DNA of 64,000 nt from Ochrobactrum sp. Q0168 (GTDB taxonomy: Bacteria > Pseudomonadota > Alphaproteobacteria > Rhizobiales > Rhizobiaceae), in NCBI RefSeq assembly GCF_016427605.1, contig NZ_JAELXQ010000004.1:124001-188000 (forward strand), in the 5' to 3' direction. Shown here in pieces: positions 46,505-54,991 of this stretch. Made by a program: the position numbers and the translations under genes. The notes under the pieces are model-generated. The model was not told the DNA's origin. It was given only the letters and a program-made list of their open reading frames with translations, and did no database searches. Position 1 is the first letter of the stretch, and each line of letters begins with the position of its first letter.

Positions 46505-46517
46505 GAAATGAAGGGCT

Positions 46518-46534
46518 TATCGTTATAATCGATA
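46518..46534. promoter_or_regulatory. Candidate OxyR site in the oxyR-ahpC intergenic region
   Basis: TATCG-N7-CGATA is an exact dyad, and further ATCG half-sites follow at roughly 10-base intervals up to 46565. OxyR binds four evenly spaced half-sites, so this arrangement is suggestive. Confidence 0.55.
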
Positions 46535-46657
46535 TGAACAATCGCTTTAATCGCTTTGACCGATAGGGGTAAGCCGACTATAGATGACTCGCAAGCAGAA
46601 AGTTCTGAAAATTCTGAATTTTCTGAATAGTTATAGAATCTACAGGCAGGTGTTAAA

Positions 46658-47212
46658 ATGCTCGGTATTGGCGATAAGCTTCCCTCTTTCAAGGTCACCG
46701 GCGTAAAGCCCGGCTTCAACCATCATGAAGAAAACGGCGTTTCGGCATTCGAAGAGCTGACGGAAACGAGCTTCGAAGGCAAGTGGAAGGTCATTTTCTT
46801 CTACCCGAAGGATTTCACCTTCGTCTGCCCGACGGAAATCGCTGAATTTGCCCGCCTGGCTTCGGATTTCGAAGACCGTGACGCTGTTGTCCTCGGCGGT
46901 TCCACCGACAATGAATTTGTGAAGCTCGCATGGCGCCGCGACCACAAGGACCTCGACAAGCTGCCGATCTGGTCGTTTGCCGACACCAATGGTTCGCTGG
47001 TTGACGGTCTCGGCGTTCGTTCGCCGGATGGCGTTGCCTACCGCTACACCTTCGTTGTCGATCCGGACAACACGATCCAGCATGTTTACGCAACCAACCT
47101 CAATGTTGGCCGCGCTCCGAAGGATACGCTGCGCGTTCTCGATGCTCTGCAGACCGATGAACTATGCCCTTGCAACCGCGAAGTCGGTGGCGAGACGCTG
47201 AAGGCAGCCTGA
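46658..47212 (+). CDS. ahpC: Alkyl hydroperoxide reductase C (peroxiredoxin)
   Basis: A 184-residue peroxiredoxin. The peroxidatic Cys57 lies in DFTFVCPTEI, and the resolving pair is in ELCPCNREVGG near residues 170-172. It reduces alkyl and hydrogen peroxides in the cytoplasm, and here is regenerated by AhpD, encoded just downstream. It is divergent from oxyR and separated from ahpD by a hairpin, so the two may be made in unequal amounts. Confidence 0.96.
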   Translation: MLGIGDKLPSFKVTGVKPGFNHHEENGVSAFEELTETSFEGKWKVIFFYPKDFTFVCPTEIAEFARLASDFEDRDAVVLGGSTDNEFVKLAWRRDHKDLDKLPIWSFADTNGSLVDGLGVRSPDGVAYRYTFVVDPDNTIQHVYATNLNVGRAPKDTLRVLDALQTDELCPCNREVGGETLKAA

Positions 47213-47235
47213 TCTGCTACGCACTGCAATCAAAA

Positions 47236-47256
47236 GGCGGGTTCAGGCCCGCCTTT
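47236..47256 (+). terminator. Hairpin between ahpC and ahpD
   Basis: GGCGGG and CCCGCC pair around a 6-base loop and are followed by TTTC. It may act as a partial terminator or RNA-stabilising end that lets ahpC be expressed above ahpD. Confidence 0.6.
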
Positions 47257-47289
47257 CTTTTATCCAGCAATAAGCAATAAGAGGGTTCC

Positions 47290-47817
47290 ATGTCGATTGA
47301 CGACCTGAAGTCAAAAATCCCGGATTTCGCCAAGGATGTCCGCCTCAACCTGTCGTCCATGGCGAGCGACGAAACGCTGACCCCGCAGCAGAAATACGGT
47401 CTGTTCGTGGCCTGTGGCATCGCTTCGCGCAATGCGGATGTGCGCAAGGCGCTGACCGCCGAAGCCGCGGGCAAGGTCGACGCATCAGTGATTCAGGCTG
47501 CAAAGTCGGCTGCATCCATCATGGGCATGAACAATGTCTATTACCGCTTCGTGCATCTGGCTTCGAACAAGGATTACCGCACACTACCAGCCAAGCTGCG
47601 CATGAATGTGATCGGCAATCCGGGCGTGGACAAGGTCGATTTCGAACTCTGGTCGCTCGCGGTGTCGGCGATTAATGGTTGCGGCATGTGCATCGACGCG
47701 CATGAAGATGTGTTGCGCAAGGCCAATGTGACGACGGAAGTCATCCAGACAGCGGCGCGTTTTGCCGCGATCATCCAGTCGGTGTCGATTGCGCTGGAAG
47801 CTGCCGACGTCGAATAA
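47290..47817 (+). CDS. ahpD: Alkyl hydroperoxidase AhpD
   Basis: A 175-residue AhpD-family protein, helical, with the redox CxxC (Cys131, Cys134) in [12 protein letters not shown]. It passes reducing equivalents to AhpC. GAGGG precedes ATG 47290. It is the second gene of the oxyR-controlled unit. Confidence 0.94.
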   Translation: MSIDDLKSKIPDFAKDVRLNLSSMASDETLTPQQKYGLFVACGIASRNADVRKALTAEAAGKVDASVIQAAKSAASIMGMNNVYYRFVHLASNKDYRTLPAKLRMNVIGNPGVDKVDFELWSLAVSAINGCGMCIDAHEDVLRKANVTTEVIQTAARFAAIIQSVSIALEAADVE

Positions 47818-47842
47818 GTTTTCGGCAAACGGAAATGAAAAA

Positions 47843-47875
47843 AGCCCGCGTGGATCGCTCCACGCGGGCTTTTTT
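47843..47875 (+). terminator. Bidirectional terminator
   Basis: AGCCCGCGTGGA and TCCACGCGGGCT form a 12-bp stem flanked by AAAAA and TTTTT. It serves ahpCD on the right-reading strand and the MFS gene ending at 47892 on the other. Confidence 0.92.
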
Positions 47876-47891
47876 GCTTTCAGGCGTGGCC

Positions 47892-49172
47892 TTATCTGCC
47901 GCGCTTGAATGAGATGAAGGCAAAGCCGATCAGCGAGATCAGGGCAGCAACCACCATGTAATAGCCGACATAGTCGAAGCTATAATGGGTGGCGAGCCAA
48001 GTCGCGATATAGGGCGCGACTGATGCGCCGAGTATGCCGGCCAGATTGAAGGTCAGCGATGCGCCGGTATAGCGAACCGACGTCGGGAACGGTTCGGCAA
48101 GGGCTGCGCCGATTGGACCATAGGTCATGCCCATCAGGCCGAAGCCGATGATGAGGAAGGCTAGAACGCCAGCCGTGCCGCCCATGAAAAGCGGAGCCAT
48201 GATCAGACCGTAGACGCCAATCAGCATCGTGACGATGACCATGACCGGGCGCATGCCGTAGCGGTCGGACAGGATAGCTGACAGCGGAATGGTCAAGCCG
48301 AAGAACACGACGCCGATCATCTGCAGGACGAGGAATTCTTCACGGCTATAGCCGAGCGCGCGCGTGCCCCAGCCGAGCGAAAACACGGTCATGAGGTAGA
48401 ACAGCACGAAGGTTGCGACCGCCGCGATGGTTCCGAGGAAAAGGTTCAGCTTGTGCTGCTTGAACAGCGTGGCAACCGGCACTTCAACGCGCTCTGCCTT
48501 GTCGATGGCCTTCTGGAATTCCGGCGTTTCAGCGATCTTCAGGCGAATGAAGAGGCCGACCGCGACGAGAACTGCACTGGCGATGAACGGAACGCGCCAG
48601 CCAAAGGCGAAGAACTGTTCTTCGGTGAGAACTTCGGCCAGAAACAGGAAAATGCCCGTTGCCAGAATGAAGCCAACCGGCGCGCCAAGCTGCGGGAACA
48701 TGCCGTACCAGGTGCGCTTGCCTTCCGGTGCGTTTTCGGTTGCGAGCAGCACTGCGCCGCCCCATTCACCGCCGAGACCGAGGCCCTGGCCGAGACGGCA
48801 CAGCGCCAGCAGGAGAGCGGCCCAGACGCCGATGGATTCATAGGTCGGCAGGAAGCCGATGGCGACCGTGGAAATACCCATGGTCATAAGTGCAGCAACC
48901 AGCGTTGCCTTGCGGCCGATCCTGTCACCGAAATGACCGAACAGCGCGCCGCCGATCGGGCGGGCAAAGAAGGCGATAGCAAAAGTGGCAAGTGATTGAA
49001 GCAGCGCCGAATTACCATCGCTGGCCGGGAAAAACAGATGCGGGAATACAATCACCGCGGCCGTTGCATAAATATAGAAGTCGAAGAATTCGATCGTTGT
49101 GCCGATCATGCTTGCGGCCAGAACGCGGCGCGCGGAATTTTGCTGCGGAACAACCGCTTGAGCGACAGTCAT
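47892..49172 (-). CDS. MFS transporter, metabolite:H+ symporter family
   Basis: A 426-residue major facilitator protein with 12 membrane segments. The IGTTIEFFDFYIYATAAVIV start and the loop GHFGDRIGRKATL are typical of the MHS group (ProP, ShiA, citrate and aromatic acid symporters). The substrate cannot be read. It stands alone between two stress-related loci and shares the bidirectional terminator with ahpD. Confidence 0.85.
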   Translation of the reverse strand: MTVAQAVVPQQNSARRVLAASMIGTTIEFFDFYIYATAAVIVFPHLFFPASDGNSALLQSLATFAIAFFARPIGGALFGHFGDRIGRKATLVAALMTMGISTVAIGFLPTYESIGVWAALLLALCRLGQGLGLGGEWGGAVLLATENAPEGKRTWYGMFPQLGAPVGFILATGIFLFLAEVLTEEQFFAFGWRVPFIASAVLVAVGLFIRLKIAETPEFQKAIDKAERVEVPVATLFKQHKLNLFLGTIAAVATFVLFYLMTVFSLGWGTRALGYSREEFLVLQMIGVVFFGLTIPLSAILSDRYGMRPVMVIVTMLIGVYGLIMAPLFMGGTAGVLAFLIIGFGLMGMTYGPIGAALAEPFPTSVRYTGASLTFNLAGILGASVAPYIATWLATHYSFDYVGYYMVVAALISLIGFAFISFKRGR

Positions 49173-49419
49173 TTTCTTATCCGTTTTTGTGGGCCGTTAT
49201 AATTGGGAGCAGCCTCGATGCGGTTCTTTAAAACCGTGTGATACGGAATCGCAAGCAGAAAAGGGGTTTTGCGTAATTTTATGAACGCGGAACTCTTCTT
49301 TTCGAAAGAAAAGTGAAAGTGCTATCAAAATCATGGGAGGTAAGAATAGGCCTTTCAATTGTCGCACAGCATCCCTAGATTCGGGTCGGTACCAATTGGG
49401 CATCAATTCGGATGCGGAT

Positions 49420-49848
49420 ATGCAGTTCTTGAAACAGAACATCAGCGGTAGACGTAACTTGTGGGGGCTTTCCGTCCTGCACGTGCCGTCGCGTATGCTG
49501 GTTGCCGTTCTGTCGCTGCTGTTTCTGGTTTCCACGCAGCTTTGCTATGCGATGGCCCACGATATGCCGACGGCAGGCGTTTCCGTTGGCTGCCACGTGA
49601 GTGAACAACAATCCGCTGCCAGTGCTATGGTCGCGTCGAACCATGCTGGACAGCAAGCGCCCACGGATCATGGTGCGAAAGCGCCCCCCGCCTGTGTGAT
49701 GATGACCTGCGGCTGTATTGTTCAGTTGACTGCCGATATCGGCGTGCTGGCACCGTCACAGGATTTCGGTCTTCCGCCGCTCGTTGCCGCACTGAGCAGC
49801 CATCCCGGTCACGACCTTCTGCGACCTCCAATAGCACTTCCGGTTTAA
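49420..49848 (+). CDS. Secreted Met/His/Cys-rich protein, possible copper-binding
   Basis: About 142 residues if the ATG at 49420 is used; ATGs at 49333 and 49495 are also possible. A hydrophobic segment, MLVAVLSLLFLVSTQLCYAM, acts as signal or anchor. The mature part has scattered His, Met and Cys (AHDMPTAGVSVGCHVSEQ, ACVMMTCGCIVQL), suitable for copper binding. It lies 71 bases before a multicopper oxidase gene on the same strand. I do not recognise the family, and a copper role is inference from composition and neighbours. Start codon confidence is low. Confidence 0.6.
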   Translation: MQFLKQNISGRRNLWGLSVLHVPSRMLVAVLSLLFLVSTQLCYAMAHDMPTAGVSVGCHVSEQQSAASAMVASNHAGQQAPTDHGAKAPPACVMMTCGCIVQLTADIGVLAPSQDFGLPPLVAALSSHPGHDLLRPPIALPV

Positions 49849-49919
49849 TCGCTCAGAACGCTGTCGATCCATCGGCGGCGACAGGATTATTGTCTGGAAT
49901 TTTATTTGGAGACTTCACC

Positions 49920-51536
49920 ATGCGTGGATTAACTCGCCGCCGCTTGCTCGCGCTTGGCGCGGGCGCGGCAAGCTTTGCCGCCATTCGCCCTTTGACCGGC
50001 TTTGCGCAGGATGCGCATCAGACTATGGGCCATGGCGCTATGGAAATGGTCCCGGTAACCAAGGGCCAGAGCCTGCCCATGCCGCCCTTGCTGGAACCCG
50101 ATGCCGCGGGCGTCGTCAGGCTCAAGATTGGCAAAGGCCGCCATTCGTTTGCGCCGGGCAGCGAGGCGGCGTCCGCCGGTATCAACGGAACCTATCTCGG
50201 TCCCGTCGTGCGCCTCAAGAATGGCGAAAGCGTCACGCTTGCCGTCGAAAACGGCATGGATGAGGAGACAACCCTCCATTGGCATGGACTGTTCGTCCCG
50301 TCCATCCTCGACGGCGGGCCGCACAATCTCGTTGCGGCGGGAGGGCGCTGGGAGCCCAAAGTTACGGTCAACCAGCCAGCCTCATTCAACTGGTTTCACC
50401 CGCATCTGCACGGCGGCACTGCCCGTCAGGCGCATATGGGCATTGCCGGGCTGATGATCGTGAGCGACGGCAAGGATGCCGAGCGCGGCCTGCCGGAAAC
50501 CTATGGTGTGGACGATATTCCGCTGGTGCTTCAGGACCGCCGTGTCATCGAAGGGGACAAGGTGTATCAGCCCGATATCATGGATCTGATGCATGGCTTT
50601 CGCGGAGATCGGCTGATCGTCAATGGCGTTATTTCGCCGGAAGCGAAGGTGCCCGCGGCAGTGGTGCGCCTGCGCATTCTCAACGGCGCCAATGCGCGCA
50701 ACTTCCATGTGCGTTTCAGCGATAACCGTCCGCTGCATGTGTTCGCTTCGGATGGCGGCTTTACCGGCAAACCGGAAGCCGTCGAGCGCCTGACGATCAG
50801 CCCCGGCGAACGCTACGAGGCGCTGGTCGATTTTTCGAAAGGGGGCGAGGATGTCGAACTTCTAACCGCCAGCGATGATAGCGGCGGCGAAGACCAGATG
50901 CTGATGCGGTTCAGTGTCGATAGCGCTCTTGAGGGAGGCGTCAAAGACATACCGGCAGATATTGAAGCGCCGGAAGCGGCAGACCCTAAACAATCGGTGC
51001 GCAGGCGTTCATTCCTTTTCGATGAACGCCTGGCTGAGAATTCGAAGCTGATGATGCAAATGCCTGCCGCAGACCCGCATGCTGGCCACAATATGGGCAA
51101 TATGGATATGGGTGCCATGCAGGGCAGTCAAGCCAATGACGACATGGCGCATGGCACAAGAACATCAGCCGATATCGGTCCTGCGGTCGAGGCGCTGACA
51201 TCCGGCGTACGCATGGCGATAGCGGGAGAGCCTTTCGACATGAAGCGCATCGATGTCGAAGCCAAGATGGGTTCCTGGGAAATATGGGAGCTTACCACGA
51301 AGGAAATGGCGCATCCGTTCCATATCCATGGGGCCTCATTCCGTATCCTGACCTTGAACGGCAAGGCTCCGCCCGCCCATCAGTCGGGATGGAAAGACAC
51401 AGCGCTGATTGATGGCAAGGCCGAACTTTTGGTACACTTCGACCGTGAAGCGGTGCGCAGTCATCCATTCATGTTCCATTGCCATGTGCTGGAGCATGAA
51501 GATGTCGGCATGATGGGGCAGTTCGTAACGGTCTGA
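49920..51536 (+). CDS. Multicopper oxidase, CueO/BmcO-like, Tat-exported
   Basis: A 538-residue periplasmic oxidase. The twin-arginine signal TRRRLLALGAGAASF shows folded export. Copper ligands appear in LHWHGLFVP, NWFHPHLHGG, HPFHIHGASF and HCHVLEHEDVGMMG, covering types 1, 2 and 3 sites. A Met/His-rich insert near residues 380-405 (AGHNMGNMDMGAMQG) resembles the regulatory methionine-rich region of CueO. GGAGA precedes ATG 49920. Family members oxidise cuprous ion, ferrous ion or manganese; the insert favours copper defence. It lies between the Met/His/Cys-rich protein and sodC. Confidence 0.92.
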   Translation: MRGLTRRRLLALGAGAASFAAIRPLTGFAQDAHQTMGHGAMEMVPVTKGQSLPMPPLLEPDAAGVVRLKIGKGRHSFAPGSEAASAGINGTYLGPVVRLKNGESVTLAVENGMDEETTLHWHGLFVPSILDGGPHNLVAAGGRWEPKVTVNQPASFNWFHPHLHGGTARQAHMGIAGLMIVSDGKDAERGLPETYGVDDIPLVLQDRRVIEGDKVYQPDIMDLMHGFRGDRLIVNGVISPEAKVPAAVVRLRILNGANARNFHVRFSDNRPLHVFASDGGFTGKPEAVERLTISPGERYEALVDFSKGGEDVELLTASDDSGGEDQMLMRFSVDSALEGGVKDIPADIEAPEAADPKQSVRRRSFLFDERLAENSKLMMQMPAADPHAGHNMGNMDMGAMQGSQANDDMAHGTRTSADIGPAVEALTSGVRMAIAGEPFDMKRIDVEAKMGSWEIWELTTKEMAHPFHIHGASFRILTLNGKAPPAHQSGWKDTALIDGKAELLVHFDREAVRSHPFMFHCHVLEHEDVGMMGQFVTV

Positions 51537-51659
51537 CCCAATACCGGATTGCGCGGTGGGCCACTGCTGCGCAATCATTTGCAAACTTTGTAAACCGAAC
51601 AATTTGCCGATCCATACGTTAGTTTTTATCCCGAAACGAATTTGAGGATGGAGGAGACG

Positions 51660-52181
51660 ATGCGCAGCTTGATTTTAGGTTCGATATTGGCGCTTGCGAC
51701 CATGCCCGCCTTTGCGGACGGTGTGAGCGTGAAAATGTTCGAGGCGCTGCCCACGGGGCAGGGCAAGGAACTGGGTACGATTACGATTTCGCAAACCGCG
51801 AAGGGACTCCAATTTACCCCCAATCTCCATGGCATAGCTGCGGGCGAACACGGTTTCCATGTCCATGAGAAGGGCAGCTGCGCTCCGGCGGAAAAGGACG
51901 GCAAGACCGCTCCCGCAGAGGCGGCTGGCGGGCATTACGACCCCGGCCATACCAAGCACCATATGGGCCCCGAAGGCGAGGGTCATATGGGCGACCTGCC
52001 ACTGTTGAAGGCTGATGCGGACGGCAAGGTAACGGGCAGCGTGGTTTCGCCGCGTCTCAAATCGCTGGATGAGATCAAGGGTCGCGCCCTGATGGTCCAT
52101 GTTGGCGGCGATAATTATGCAGATAAACCGAAGCCGCTTGGCGGCGGCGGCGCACGCTTTGCCTGCGGCGTGATTGAATAA
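51660..52181 (+). CDS. sodC: Periplasmic Cu/Zn superoxide dismutase
   Basis: A 173-residue enzyme, the length of Brucella SodC. A signal peptide (MRSLILGSILALATMPAFA) is followed by the Cu/Zn dismutase fold with metal ligands in GFHVHEKGSC, GGHYDPGHTKHH and MVHVGGDNY. It removes superoxide in the periplasm. GGAGGAGACG before ATG 51660 is an unusually strong ribosome site with a GGAGGAG core, a possible target of the small RNAs in this window. It follows the multicopper oxidase by 123 bases, which should help supply copper. Confidence 0.95.
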   Translation: MRSLILGSILALATMPAFADGVSVKMFEALPTGQGKELGTITISQTAKGLQFTPNLHGIAAGEHGFHVHEKGSCAPAEKDGKTAPAEAAGGHYDPGHTKHHMGPEGEGHMGDLPLLKADADGKVTGSVVSPRLKSLDEIKGRALMVHVGGDNYADKPKPLGGGGARFACGVIE

Positions 52182-52232
52182 CTCGCACCGCTCTTCCCGG
52201 AGCTGTCGGCTTCGGGGAAAGCGGTTTATGCT

Positions 52233-53564
52233 CTAGCCCCAGGTTTCGATGCGCAGTTTTGACCCATCGGAAAAGCGGGAAATGTGGAACGGCGATGGAT
52301 CGACCACCGGGGTTTCATCGCTGACCATATCCGCAACCAAACGGCCAGCGCCGGGGCCGATACCGAAGCCGTGGCCGGAGAAGCCGGTCGCGACGATCAG
52401 GCCCTCAACGCCGGGGATCGGGGAAATTGTCGGAATGATATCCGGCATGGTGTCGATCATTCCGGCCCATTCCTGAGCAATCGAGACCGATGCAAAGGCG
52501 GGGATCGCCTGTTTCAGCTTTGCCAAAATGGCCGCATTAGCGGCGCGGTGCGGTTCCGGGTCCAGCGTGCGGATTTTCTCGAAGACCGAGACTTGATCGG
52601 CAGGGCGCAGCTTCCACTGGAAGGCTTCTTCAAAGAAACGCTGTCCGAAACGAAAGCGCACATTGAACCACTCGCCGCTCGACAGGGAAGGCAGAAAATC
52701 CTTCAGATAGCGGAAGCTGTCGGGCACGATATCGGCAATCGAGCCGCCGAGGCTGGCGACCGTATAGCCACCGTCGAGCCGCTTGCGCAGCGCGAAATCC
52801 GAATAGGCGATGGCCGGTTCTACACCGGCTTCAATCGGCGTGGTGCGGAAAACCGACGAGCGCACCTTGAGCTGTGGCAAGCGGGCATTGAACTCCGATA
52901 TGATCAGGCGCGACCAGGCGCCGCCAGCCACCACAACAGCCTCACAGCGCACGCGACCCCCTTCTGTCAGAACGGCAGTCACACGGCCATTGGTTGTCTC
53001 GATGCCGCGCACCGCGCAATTCTGCATGATGACTGCGCCGTCTTCCTGTGCCTTGGCGGCAAAGGCGGGTACGGCCTTTTGTGGCTCGGCGCGACCGTCC
53101 AGCGGCGTGATCATTCCGCCTGCAAGGCGACGGGTCAGACCCGGCGCCAGCGCTTCGGCCTGCTGGCTATTCAGAATATTGGTTTCGATACCGTGCTCGC
53201 GGGCAGCAGCAATCCATTGTTCGTAGAGCGCCATTTGTTCGGCTTTTTCCGCCGCATAGGCGATGCCCGTGATGCGGAAGCCGGTTTCACGGCCCGTGCG
53301 CTGGTTCATTCTTTCCCACAGGCGCATGCTTTCGACAATCAGCGGCATTTCGCGGGTATCGCGGCCTGTGCGGCGGCACCAGCCCCAGTTGCGGCTCGAT
53401 TGTTCGCCCGCGATCTCACCCTTTTCGAACAGGGCAACCGGGATGCCACGTTCGGCCAGAAACAGGGCAGTAGAAACACCGATAACGCCGCCGCCGATAA
53501 TGGCGATTTTCGTTTCTTGCGGCAGGCGTTCGGCGGTCGCGACCTTGTCCGTGACGGGCCCCAT
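52233..53564 (-). CDS. FAD-dependent amine/amino acid oxidoreductase (DadA/glycine oxidase type)
   Basis: A 443-residue flavoprotein of the DAO family. IAIIGGGVIGVSTALFLAER is the FAD-binding Rossmann start, and GMIDTMPDIIPTISPIPGVE with ATGFSGHGFGIGPGAG is the conserved C-terminal region. It probably oxidises an N-methylated or D-amino acid. ATG 53564 is chosen because AGGAG lies seven bases upstream; the ATG at 53570 overlaps that site. It is divergent from the iron ABC ATPase gene 216 bases away. No substrate can be assigned. Confidence 0.82.
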   Translation of the reverse strand: MGPVTDKVATAERLPQETKIAIIGGGVIGVSTALFLAERGIPVALFEKGEIAGEQSSRNWGWCRRTGRDTREMPLIVESMRLWERMNQRTGRETGFRITGIAYAAEKAEQMALYEQWIAAAREHGIETNILNSQQAEALAPGLTRRLAGGMITPLDGRAEPQKAVPAFAAKAQEDGAVIMQNCAVRGIETTNGRVTAVLTEGGRVRCEAVVVAGGAWSRLIISEFNARLPQLKVRSSVFRTTPIEAGVEPAIAYSDFALRKRLDGGYTVASLGGSIADIVPDSFRYLKDFLPSLSSGEWFNVRFRFGQRFFEEAFQWKLRPADQVSVFEKIRTLDPEPHRAANAAILAKLKQAIPAFASVSIAQEWAGMIDTMPDIIPTISPIPGVEGLIVATGFSGHGFGIGPGAGRLVADMVSDETPVVDPSPFHISRFSDGSKLRIETWG

Positions 53565-53780
53565 GGTCATTCTCCTGAAGTGTGATTGGGCATGCGGAAG
53601 TGTGCGGAACATGCTCCGCTTTTTGCTCGCAATCAACCAAGTTGATACCCAAAGCAATATCGAAATCCGAAAAAGATGGGGCGGCTATCCGGTTCTTGAG
53701 GCATTCTGTCCGGTTTTAGTGGCGAAGCCAGCAAACTCGCTTTATATGCGTCGGAATGGACAAGGGGATTCCGGTCAGGC

Positions 53781-54878
53781 ATGGACGCGCGAAATCAGAT
53801 TGAGCAATTGAAGGAAGACGCGGGAGCGTCTGGTCCGGCACTGACGCTTTCGGGCGTTACCCGCCAGTTTGGCTCTGTCCTTGCGCTCAACAATGTGTCC
53901 CTTGACGTGCAGGCCGGTGAAATCATCTGTCTCGTCGGCCATTCCGGATGCGGCAAGACCTCCATGCTGCGCATTATCGCCGGTATCGACGCGCCAGATG
54001 GCGGCTCGCTGGCCATGGGCGGTAAGGTGCTGGCCTCTCCAACTACATTTGTGGAACCCGACAAGCGCAATATCGGTGTGGTCTTTCAAGATTACGCGCT
54101 GTTTCCGCATTTGACCGTGCGCGACAATGTCCTGTTCGGTCTGCGCAGGATGCGCCGCGATGCGGCTCAGGACCGGGTGCGCGAGCTGCTTGACCTTGTC
54201 GGCCTGTCGCATATGACCGACCGTTATCCGCATATGCTGTCGGGCGGCGAGCAGCAGCGCGTGGCGCTGATACGCGCGCTCGCGCCGAAGCCGCATCTTC
54301 TGTTGATGGACGAGCCGTTTTCCAATCTGGACCGGGGCCTGCGGGCAAAGGTGCGCCGCGAGACGGTCAGCCTGTTGCGCGCGCTTGGCACCACGGCAAT
54401 CATCGTGACGCATGAGGCGGAAGAAGCGCTTTCTACCGGTGATCGCGTCGTGCTGATGCGTTCGGGCGAGATTGTCCAAAGCGGCACGGCGCGTGATCTT
54501 TATGATCGGCCTGAAAGCCGTTATGCGGCGGATTTCTTTTGCGATTTCAACGTCATTCCCGGTGTGTTGCAAGATGGCGCGGTTGAAACCGCTTTCGGTT
54601 CTTTCAAGGCGCCGAAAGCACTGCAATCCGGCAAAGACGTGTCCGTCTATCTGCGGCCCAGCGATCTGGATATCGTAGCCGACGAAGAGGCCGGTCCCGC
54701 GGATCTGCGCTGCCTGATCGAGATGCGCAGCTTTCTGGGTGAAACGGAGGAGCTGGTGCTCCACGCCGCCGCCGCACCCTTGCGCTTGCGTCTGCGCACG
54801 CCCATTCACGTGCCAGGCACCGTCACGCATGTGTTTGTTCGTTTCAACCGCGATAAAGCCTTGATCTTCCACAGCTGA
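53781..54878 (+). CDS. fbpC: Iron(III) ABC transporter ATP-binding protein
   Basis: A 365-residue ATPase with Walker A GHSGCGKT, signature LSGGEQQRVALIRAL, Walker B LLLMDEPFSNLD, and a C-terminal TOBE-like regulatory domain, as in FbpC/PotA-type subunits. It precedes the binding-protein and permease genes of the same importer. No obvious iron box was seen in front of it, whereas one lies directly before fbpA. Confidence 0.88.
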   Translation: MDARNQIEQLKEDAGASGPALTLSGVTRQFGSVLALNNVSLDVQAGEIICLVGHSGCGKTSMLRIIAGIDAPDGGSLAMGGKVLASPTTFVEPDKRNIGVVFQDYALFPHLTVRDNVLFGLRRMRRDAAQDRVRELLDLVGLSHMTDRYPHMLSGGEQQRVALIRALAPKPHLLLMDEPFSNLDRGLRAKVRRETVSLLRALGTTAIIVTHEAEEALSTGDRVVLMRSGEIVQSGTARDLYDRPESRYAADFFCDFNVIPGVLQDGAVETAFGSFKAPKALQSGKDVSVYLRPSDLDIVADEEAGPADLRCLIEMRSFLGETEELVLHAAAAPLRLRLRTPIHVPGTVTHVFVRFNRDKALIFHS

Positions 54879-54964
54879 TTTCGATTGGTTCTCTTTTGCC
54901 CGGCGTGGCGATTGACCGAACCAGAAACAGCTAATATAAGTTGATTGCATCACTCATCATTTAA

Positions 54965-54981
54965 TTTGGAACTATTCCAAA
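54965..54981. promoter_or_regulatory. Irr-box-like perfect dyad upstream of fbpA
   Basis: TTTGGAA-CTA-TTCCAAA is an exact 7-bp-arm dyad with the spacing of the iron control element, with G/C in place of A/T at one symmetric pair. It ends ten bases before the fbpA start codon and touches the GGAGG ribosome site. Iron control by Irr is inferred. Confidence 0.6.
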
Positions 54982-54991
54982 CGGAGGTAAT

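Noticed and set aside
49298-49313. CTTTTC/GAAAAG dyad as a CueR copper operator
   Set aside because: The spacing and arms do not match the MerR/CueR type closely enough to name it; kept only as an unassigned dyad in the copper finding.
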